This document shows positions 23,694 through 28,709 of a DNA stretch of 28,709 nucleotides, piece by piece; within the stretch, counting starts at the first letter, position 1, and every line of letters starts with the position of its first letter. The translations under genes and the position numbers were made by a program. The stretch covers positions 1 to 28,709 of the forward strand of contig JAIPIO010000006.1 of NCBI GenBank assembly GCA_021734595.1, written 5' to 3'. This DNA comes from Kiritimatiellales bacterium. GTDB taxonomy: Bacteria > Verrucomicrobiota > Kiritimatiellia > Kiritimatiellales > Pontiellaceae. The notes beneath the pieces were generated by a model, which saw only the letters and a program-made list of their open reading frames with translations, ran no database searches and was not told the DNA's origin.

Positions 23694-24638
23694 CTAGCTC
23701 TCGTAAGGTTCAAAAAAAGATTCCGGCCCCGGGAAGGACGGTTCGGTACAACCATGGCAGGGTGCGTTGACTCCAATGCACCAGTTCGCCTCTCCGGCAA
23801 TTCCGTTCCAGCTCTTATTGCACCGGGCCTTGGTGGACGGACCTCGGCAGCCCAGCCGGATCAGGCATTTTTCCCCCGTGGTATCCGCAAACGACTCTGC
23901 CTCCACGTTTCCGTTGCGCGGACAGGGTTTGTCGTGAATCGTGGCTTCCGACGCCGCCCCGTCATGATCGGTCAGGTACAGATCAACCGGTCGGTTGTTT
24001 GCATCCAGCGTCACCGGGTTGCCCAGCAACAGCTGCACGACCGCCCACACGACCCAGTCCGGGTTTGCGGGGCAGCCGGAAATATTGATGGTCGGCCGGC
24101 CAATCAGCTCCTGCGTGCTGATCACCCCGGTCGGGTTGCTTCCAGACCCTGGAATTCCGCCGAAGCTGGAGCAGGTACCTGCGCACACGACATAGGCTGC
24201 CTTGTCCGCCAGCTGCGTGACCGTCTGCTGGAAGGTAACCTCTTCGCCGTTGTAACTGTAGGCAATGCAGCAGAATCCATCAAAGGCCGTCGCGACCCCA
24301 CCTTCCACCACCAGGATATAGTTTCCGGTCTGTAAGGCCTGTTCAAGGATGGCCCCGCTTGCTTCGCCGGCCAGCACCATCACGGTCGGGTGATAGATCA
24401 GATTGATCGCCCCCGCCACCACATCCACGATCGTGGCCGGCTCGCCTACCTTATCGGAAATACGGTTCAGGAAAGAAACGGAGCAACCCGTGCAGGAACT
24501 TCCATGGATCCAGATCACCGACGGTGCATCCGGATTGGCCAATGCGGAATTGAGTCGCCCCAGATCGAATGGGTTCAGACCCAAAACACCCGCAACGACC
24601 CCGCAATACTCAACAAAACGTCGTCGAGAAATATTCAT
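23694..24638 (-). CDS. [NiFe] hydrogenase small subunit with Tat signal
   Basis: This 314-residue protein starts MNISRRRFVEYCGVVAG, a twin-arginine signal. Proximal-cluster cysteines are C49 and C52 (CTGC), C156 and C189 (SGCPANP). The C-terminal region with C239, C258, C264, C273, C287, C294 and C297, including WCIGVNAPCHGCTEPSFP, carries the distal and medial clusters. There is no hydrophobic C-terminal anchor helix, and no cytochrome b gene follows, so the enzyme looks soluble in the periplasm or docked to another protein. It is the first gene of the operon. An exact TTCCA-N5-TGGAA palindrome at 24140 encodes part of the GIPGSGSNPTG loop. Confidence 0.94.
   Translation of the reverse strand: MNISRRRFVEYCGVVAGVLGLNPFDLGRLNSALANPDAPSVIWIHGSSCTGCSVSFLNRISDKVGEPATIVDVVAGAINLIYHPTVMVLAGEASGAILEQALQTGNYILVVEGGVATAFDGFCCIAYSYNGEEVTFQQTVTQLADKAAYVVCAGTCSSFGGIPGSGSNPTGVISTQELIGRPTINISGCPANPDWVVWAVVQLLLGNPVTLDANNRPVDLYLTDHDGAASEATIHDKPCPRNGNVEAESFADTTGEKCLIRLGCRGPSTKARCNKSWNGIAGEANWCIGVNAPCHGCTEPSFPGPESFFEPYES
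24140..24154. repeat. TTCCA-N5-TGGAA palindrome in the hydrogenase small-subunit gene
   Basis: Exact copy with spacer GACCC. It is the only one in the hydrogenase operon, read as I-P-G-S-G-S in the loop after CAGTCSSFGG. Confidence 0.85.
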
Positions 24639-24651
24639 TTTACCCCTCTTT

Positions 24652-24669
24652 CTTCCGCAGTAGCGGAAG
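24652..24669 (-). promoter_or_regulatory. hairpin just upstream of the hydrogenase ribosome site
   Basis: Perfect 7-bp inverted repeat CTTCCGC-AGTA-GCGGAAG, immediately upstream of the GAGGGG ribosome site of the small-subunit gene. It could be an operator or an mRNA 5' hairpin. Confidence 0.5.
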
Positions 24670-24802
24670 TTTTCAACCCATTCTACTCATATTTTACACA
24701 TCTAGTCGTGCTTCAGTGTATCCAGCACCATATGACCGATCCTATGTCTATCCCCCCAAGCACTGTTGCCCATCTACAGCAACTTTCCCCACTTGCAGGC
24801 CT

Positions 24803-24821
24803 TCCTACCATATTGGTAGGA
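24803..24821. promoter_or_regulatory. inverted repeat between hydrogenase operon and Rrf2 regulator
   Basis: Perfect 8-bp inverted repeat TCCTACCA-TAT-TGGTAGGA in the 276-base divergent intergenic region. It ends 30 bases before the -35 box of the regulator gene and is a candidate operator for that or another regulator. The rest of the intergenic region shows no gene. Confidence 0.55.
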
Positions 24822-24851
24822 GGGTGTCAATATGTTTTTTTCACAATTCTA

Positions 24852-24880
24852 TTGACTACAGATGGATACGAATCGAATAT
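24852..24880 (+). promoter_or_regulatory. candidate sigma-70 promoter of the Rrf2 gene
   Basis: TTGACT (24852-24857) and GAATAT (24875-24880) are separated by 17 bases, 34 bases before the ATG. Confidence 0.55.
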
Positions 24881-24914
24881 GCCAAACATTTATTGGTCCT
24901 TTGCGAGTATTATT

Positions 24915-25340
24915 ATGAAGATATCTACCCGAGCGCGTTATGGAACCCGTGCCTTGCTGGCGCTCAGCGAAGCGCCCAAAACACCCGCTTCGGTTCGCGC
25001 CATTGCAGAAAAAGAGAACCTATCGCCGAAGTATCTTGAAAAAATCATGGGCGACCTTAAATCCGCCGAACTTGTGAAAGTCCAGCCGGGAAAGGGCTAC
25101 GTGCTGGCCCGGCATCCAAAGAATATAAATCTGGCAGAAGTTTTCAGCGCGCTGGAGATTTCCGCACTCACCCCGCCCTGTTATGACAGCGCACGCACCT
25201 GCTCCGGTTCACCCGCCCCCTGCATCCGCATCAGCTTCTGCCCCGTGCATAAACTGCTGGCGGCGCTGGATGACAATGCGGCGACCCTGATGAAAAGTCT
25301 CTCGCTGAAGGATCTGGCCGGCGGTGAATTGACGTTTTAA
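24915..25340 (+). CDS. Rrf2-family transcriptional regulator
   Basis: This 141-residue protein starts MKISTRARYGTRALLALSE, the classic Rrf2 opening. A winged helix-turn-helix follows (SVRAIAEKENLSPKYLEKIMGDLKSAELVKVQPGKGY), then a dimerisation helix with a cysteine cluster C-x6-C-x6-C-x5-C (CYDSARTCSGSPAPCIRISFC). Rrf2 proteins such as IscR, NsrR and RsrR sense through an Fe-S cluster, usually with three cysteines spaced differently; four here could bind a cluster or another cofactor. I used the ATG at 24915: a longer frame would reach back into the hydrogenase gene. It is divergent from the hydrogenase operon, so it is a natural candidate to control it by redox or H2-related signals. Confidence 0.88.
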   Translation: MKISTRARYGTRALLALSEAPKTPASVRAIAEKENLSPKYLEKIMGDLKSAELVKVQPGKGYVLARHPKNINLAEVFSALEISALTPPCYDSARTCSGSPAPCIRISFCPVHKLLAALDDNAATLMKSLSLKDLAGGELTF

Positions 25341-25355
25341 ACGCTACAGCATCGT

Positions 25356-25432
25356 TTCCAACCCCTGGAAATCGCGCAGGCATATTTTCCAAAGCCACTG
25401 AAAGCCCACGGCCGTTTTTCCAATGGGTGGAT
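25356..25432. repeat. intergenic triplet of phased palindromes upstream of the first DoxX fusion
   Basis: An exact copy at 25356-25370 (spacer ACCCC), a decayed copy starting TTCCA at 25387 (right arm two bases displaced) and a copy with one mismatch at 25418-25432 (TGGAT). Starts are spaced exactly 31 and 31 bp. The same triplet layout precedes the second DoxX fusion. Confidence 0.8.
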
Positions 25433-25513
25433 TTTTCTGTCAATTCCATGGCAGAAAGGTTATAGGAGTCGGCTTTAATGGGACTAGACTCGACTACCAA
25501 GGAGGCCTGAAGC

Positions 25514-27133
25514 ATGAAGAAGAGCAACTCTGAAAATCTATCCGCCATGTCCCGTCTGCAAATGATGCTGCTGGTGGTGCTGCGCATGGTGATCGGCTGG
25601 CACTTCCTCTATGAAGGCATTTCCAAACTCTACACCCCCGGCTGGACGGCGGCGGGATTCCTGACGCTCTCGCGCTGGGCCTTTTCCGGTTTCTTCCATT
25701 GGATCGTTGAAAACAGTCAGGTGCTGGCGGTCGCCGACTTCATGGTGACATGGGGGCTGGTGCTGATCGGCCTCGGGCTGATCGTCGGCCTGCTCTCCCG
25801 GGTGGCCAGCGTGGCGGGCATTCTCCTGCTCCTGATGTTCTACGTCGCCAACCCGCCGCTGATCGGCATGGATTTCGGCGTCATCCGCGAAGGCAACTAT
25901 CTGGTGGTGGATAAAAACACGGTCGAAATGTTCGCGCTCGCCGTGCTGGCCATCTTCCCGACCGGCAAGTACCTCGGATTGGACCGGCTCTTCTCCGTAC
26001 TGCGGAGCCAGAAAAAGACAGCCGTTCCTGCGGCAGCACCGGACACCGCTCCGGCAAAGGCCATGCCGACCCACAGCGTCATGCGCCGCGAGTTGCTGAT
26101 GAACATGGCCTCGTTCCCCGTGCTGGGCGCCTTCATCTATGCCGTCATGAAAAAACGCGGATGGGGAAGCCACGAGGAAAAATACCTGATGGCCAAACCC
26201 GCTCCAAAGGGGGGCGCAACCGCCAAAGGCAAAAAGGTGGACGTCGTCACCTCGGCCACCATGAAAACCTTCAATTTTTCTTCGCTCAACGATCTCAAGG
26301 GACAGGTGCCCAAGGCGAAGATCGGCGATCTCGAGATCAGCCGGATGATTATGGGCGGAAACCTGATCGGCGGCTGGGCGCATGCGCGCGACCTGATCTA
26401 TGTCTCCAGCCTCGTCAAGCAATACCACACCGACAAGAAGGTGTTCGAAACCTTCATGCTGGCCGAAAAGTGCGGCATCAACACCTTCCTCACCAGTCCG
26501 CTGCTCGCCCGTGTCATCAATAAATACTGGCGCAACAAACTTGGCAACATCCAGTTTATCTCCGACTGCGGCGGCAAGGGCGACCTGCTCGAAATCGTCA
26601 AGTTCTCCATCGACAGCGGCGCCGCCGCCTGCTACGTCCAAGGCGGCGTGGCCGACAAGCTCGTCCGCCAGGGAAAGATCGATGAGATCGCCAAGGCAGT
26701 CGACCTGATCCAGCAGAACGGTCTCCCCGGCGGATGCGGCGCGCACGACATCAACACCGTAAAGGCCGTGGTCGATGCCGGAATCAAACCGGACTTCTGG
26801 ATGAAGACGCTGCACCACCACAACTACTGGTCGTGCAACACCGAAAACCAGAAGGACAATGTCTGGTGCCATGATCCTAAAGAGACCATCCGATACATGG
26901 AAACCCTGGAACAGCCGTGGATCGCCTTCAAGACCCTCGCCGCTGGCGCCATCAAGCCCCAGCAGGGCTTCAAGTATGCCTTCGAAAACGGTGCCGACTT
27001 TATCTGCGTCGGCATGTACGACTTCCAGATGGTCGACGACGTCAACATCGGCCTCGACGTACTCGCAGGCAACCTCAAACGCCAGCGCCCGTGGCGCGCA
27101 GAAACCATAGCAGAGACTTCCAGCCTCGCTTAA
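25514..27133 (+). CDS. DoxX-family membrane domain fused to a TIM-barrel oxidoreductase-like domain, copy 1
   Basis: This 539-residue protein has a DoxX-type domain with four membrane helices at about 15-155 (VVLRMVIGWHFLYEGISKLY near the start). A linker contains RRELLMNMASFPVLGAFIYAV (about 191-211), a second hydrophobic segment with a twin-arginine pattern. The string VDVVTSAT (242-249) follows, then a C-terminal domain (about 262-535). That domain starts KIGDLEISRMIMGGNLIGG, resembling aldo/keto-reductase-like TIM barrels, and continues through DCGGKGDL, GLPGGCGAHDINTVKAVVDAGIKPDFWMKTLHHHNYW and IAFKTLAAGAI. The topology suggests a membrane-bound envelope oxidoreductase. AAGGAGG lies 8 bases before the ATG. 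A near-duplicate follows. Substrate unknown. Confidence 0.78.
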   Translation: MKKSNSENLSAMSRLQMMLLVVLRMVIGWHFLYEGISKLYTPGWTAAGFLTLSRWAFSGFFHWIVENSQVLAVADFMVTWGLVLIGLGLIVGLLSRVASVAGILLLLMFYVANPPLIGMDFGVIREGNYLVVDKNTVEMFALAVLAIFPTGKYLGLDRLFSVLRSQKKTAVPAAAPDTAPAKAMPTHSVMRRELLMNMASFPVLGAFIYAVMKKRGWGSHEEKYLMAKPAPKGGATAKGKKVDVVTSATMKTFNFSSLNDLKGQVPKAKIGDLEISRMIMGGNLIGGWAHARDLIYVSSLVKQYHTDKKVFETFMLAEKCGINTFLTSPLLARVINKYWRNKLGNIQFISDCGGKGDLLEIVKFSIDSGAAACYVQGGVADKLVRQGKIDEIAKAVDLIQQNGLPGGCGAHDINTVKAVVDAGIKPDFWMKTLHHHNYWSCNTENQKDNVWCHDPKETIRYMETLEQPWIAFKTLAAGAIKPQQGFKYAFENGADFICVGMYDFQMVDDVNIGLDVLAGNLKRQRPWRAETIAETSSLA

Positions 27134-27135
27134 CC

Positions 27136-27212
27136 ATCCAGACATTGGAAAAACACACCCGGCTGTTTCCAAGGTTTGGAACTATCGGCGACCCTTTTTC
27201 CAATGCTTGAAT
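27136..27212. repeat. intergenic triplet of phased palindromes upstream of the second DoxX fusion
   Basis: A copy with one mismatch at 27136-27150 (ATCCA, spacer GACAT), an exact copy at 27167-27181 (AGGTT) and a decayed copy starting at 27198 (two mismatches in the right arm). Starts are spaced 31 and 31 bp. The last copy and its T-rich tail resemble the last copy of the 25356 triplet, so this upstream region was probably duplicated with the gene. Confidence 0.8.
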
Positions 27213-27295
27213 TTTTTCTGTTCATGCCTCGGCAGGGGCACTACAGTTTTGCGTGCTAATGCATACATAGCCGTTTATGAAGGGAGACTGGAGCC

Positions 27296-28709
27296 ATGAA
27301 GAAGATCATTTCTAGCAACCTGTCCGCCATGTCCCGCTTGCAAATGATGCTGCTGGTGGTGCTGCGCATGGTGATCGGCTGGCACTTCCTATACGAAGGC
27401 ATCGCCAAACTCTACACCCCCGGCTGGACGGCGGCGGGATTCCTGACGCTCTCGCGCTGGGCCTTTTCCGGTTTCTTCCATTGGATCGTTGAAAACAGTC
27501 AGGTGCTGGCGGTCGCCGACTTCATGGTGACGTGGGGGCTGGTGCTGATCGGCCTCGGGCTGATCGTCGGCCTGTTCTCCCGCGCAGCCAGCGTGGCCGG
27601 CATTCTCCTGCTCCTGATGTTCTACGTCGCCAACCCGCCGCTGATCGGCATGGATTTCGGTGTTGTCCGCGAGGGCAGTTATCTGGTGGTGGATAAAAAC
27701 ACGGTCGAAATGTTCGCGCTCGCCGTGCTGATGATTTTCCCGACCGGCAAGTACCTCGGCTTCGACCGGCTCTTCTCCGTACTGCGGAGCCAGAAAAAGA
27801 CAGCCGTTCCCGCGGCAGCACCGGACACCGCTCCGGCAAAGGCCATGCCGGCCCACAGCATCATGCGCCGCGAGCTGCTGATGAACATGGCTTCGTTCCC
27901 CATACTGGGCGCCTTCATCTATGCCGTCATGAAAAAACGCGGATGGGAGAGCCACGAGGAAAAATACCTGGCCAAGAAAAAGACGGATGCCAAGGGCAAG
28001 AAGGTGGACGTCGTCACCTCGGCCACCATGAAAACCTTTAGCTTCACCTCGCTCAAGGATCTGAAGGGGCAGGTACCCAAGGCGAAAATAGGCAATCTTG
28101 AAGTCAGCCGGATGATCATGGGCGGCAACCTGATCGGCGGGTGGGCCCACGCGCGCGACCTGATCTATGTCTCCAGCCTCGTCAAGAAATACCACACCGA
28201 CGAAAAGGTTTTCGAAACCCTCATGCTGGCTGAAAAATGCGGCATCAACACGTTATTCACCAATCCGGCGCTCTGCCGTGTGATCAACAAATACTGGCAC
28301 AACAAACTTGGCCATATCCAATTCATCTCCGACTGCGGCGGCGGGAAGGTTTTGGCGGATAATATTATGCTGTCGATTGACAGCGGAGCCGCCGCCGGTT
28401 ACGTCCATGGCGGCATGGCCGACAAAATGGTTCGGGAGGGCGACCTTGAAGGCCTGGCCAAAGCCGTGGAACTGATCCAGCAAAACGGTCTCCCGGCCGG
28501 GATCGGCGCACACGACATCAACACGGTCAAGGGCTGCGTGGACTTCGGCATCAAACCGGACTTTTGGATGAAAACGCTGCACCACAACAAATACTGGTCC
28601 TTTACCCCCGAAAAGCAGCAGGACAACGTCTGGTGCTACAGTCCCGAGGAGACGATCAAATACATGCAGAACCTTGAACAGCCGTGGATCGCCTTCAAGA
28701 CCCTCGCCG
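27296..28709 (+). CDS. DoxX/TIM-barrel fusion protein, copy 2, truncated by the window edge
   Basis: I translated 471 codons from the ATG at 27296-27298 (MKKIISSNLSAMSRLQMMLL); the frame is open to the window end. The first about 235 codons are nearly identical in DNA to copy 1, with few substitutions and a short deletion in the linker (AKKKTDAKGKK in place of the longer copy-1 linker). The TIM-barrel part diverges much more (for example GGGKVLADNIMLSIDSGAAAGYVHGGMADKMV). All landmarks are kept: the internal RRELLMNMASFP, VDVVTSAT, GGNLIGGWAHARDL and WMKTLHH motifs. Copy 2 has HNKYWSFTPE where copy 1 has HHNYWSCNTE, suggesting altered substrate or cofactor contacts. The two copies are separated by 162 bases. 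Confidence 0.78.
   Translation, partial: MKKIISSNLSAMSRLQMMLLVVLRMVIGWHFLYEGIAKLYTPGWTAAGFLTLSRWAFSGFFHWIVENSQVLAVADFMVTWGLVLIGLGLIVGLFSRAASVAGILLLLMFYVANPPLIGMDFGVVREGSYLVVDKNTVEMFALAVLMIFPTGKYLGFDRLFSVLRSQKKTAVPAAAPDTAPAKAMPAHSIMRRELLMNMASFPILGAFIYAVMKKRGWESHEEKYLAKKKTDAKGKKVDVVTSATMKTFSFTSLKDLKGQVPKAKIGNLEVSRMIMGGNLIGGWAHARDLIYVSSLVKKYHTDEKVFETLMLAEKCGINTLFTNPALCRVINKYWHNKLGHIQFISDCGGGKVLADNIMLSIDSGAAAGYVHGGMADKMVREGDLEGLAKAVELIQQNGLPAGIGAHDINTVKGCVDFGIKPDFWMKTLHHNKYWSFTPEKQQDNVWCYSPEETIKYMQNLEQPWIAFKTLA

Noticed and set aside
24390..24914. N-terminal extension of the Rrf2 gene back into the hydrogenase small-subunit gene
   Set aside because: The family start MKISTRARYG fits the ATG at 24915, and a promoter and operator-like repeat lie inside the would-be extension.
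25356..25432. CRISPR-like array of three regularly spaced repeats
   Set aside because: Repeats are only 15 bp with variable centres, the same element occurs inside genes, and no cas gene is present.
25538..27172. A 544-codon open frame antisense to the first DoxX fusion (and a similar one opposite copy 2)
   Set aside because: It mirrors the codon bias of the sense gene, has no recognisable domain and no ribosome site; the sense frame has clear domains and an AAGGAGG site.

Overview
The window looks like a chromosomal segment of a GC-moderate bacterium of the PVC group, most likely Kiritimatiellota or a close relative. This is inferred from gene content and style: large secreted proteins built of CARDB and LVIVD repeats, a DoxX/TIM-barrel oxidoreductase fusion, a TIGR03790-type protein, and Memo/AMMECR1 genes. 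No rRNA or marker phylogeny is available, so the taxon is an inference.

Layout. (1) 1-3715, all minus strand: a zinc-ribbon/PTS-IIA fusion protein, a terminator, an RlmN-type rRNA methyltransferase, a voltage-gated-type K+ channel and the N-terminal part of a CPA2 cation/proton antiporter. (2) 3908-4072: a tRNA-Leu(CAG) with its own promoter and terminator. (3) 13819 down to 4172, minus: one long, tightly packed gene string. It runs from an AmmeMemoRadiSam radical SAM enzyme through a 50-residue Tat-like peptide, a Memo+AMMECR1 fusion lipoprotein, a 1193-residue membrane fusion (spermidine-synthase-like + FMN-binding + NosR/NapH-like polyferredoxin) and a TIGR03790-like secreted protein, and ends with a GmhB-like phosphatase, TsaE and TsaB. 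(4) 13972-16887: a nested inverted repeat, two plus-strand genes (a secreted ConA-like protein and a membrane-anchored alpha/beta hydrolase), and a minus-strand small secreted protein and cupin. (5) 16891-17524: a decayed IS30 element. (6) 24638 down to 17559, minus: a Tat-exported [NiFe] hydrogenase operon (small subunit, large subunit, maturation protease) whose last gene, overlapping the protease gene by 8 bases, encodes a ~1390-residue secreted protein with a DUF2271-like start, CARDB domains and an LVIVD propeller. A divergent Rrf2-type regulator follows. (7) 25514-28709, plus: two tandem, partly homogenised copies of a DoxX/TIM-barrel fusion gene, the second cut by the window edge.

Two themes cross these regions. 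First, a 15-bp palindrome, TTCCA-N5-TGGAA, occurs exactly 22 times (about 0.03 expected by chance). It lies both between genes and inside genes, in all three reading frames. The fifth base pair in from each end of the spacer is always R...Y, and clustered copies are spaced 21-22, 31-32 or 63 bp apart, i.e. whole helical turns. That argues for a DNA-level, protein-bound element. Second, three unrelated extracytoplasmic redox proteins (the polyferredoxin fusion, the hydrogenase-operon secreted protein and both DoxX fusions) carry a Dxx[ST][GS]AT motif like the site of covalent FMN attachment by ApbE. This suggests a shared envelope electron-transfer theme.
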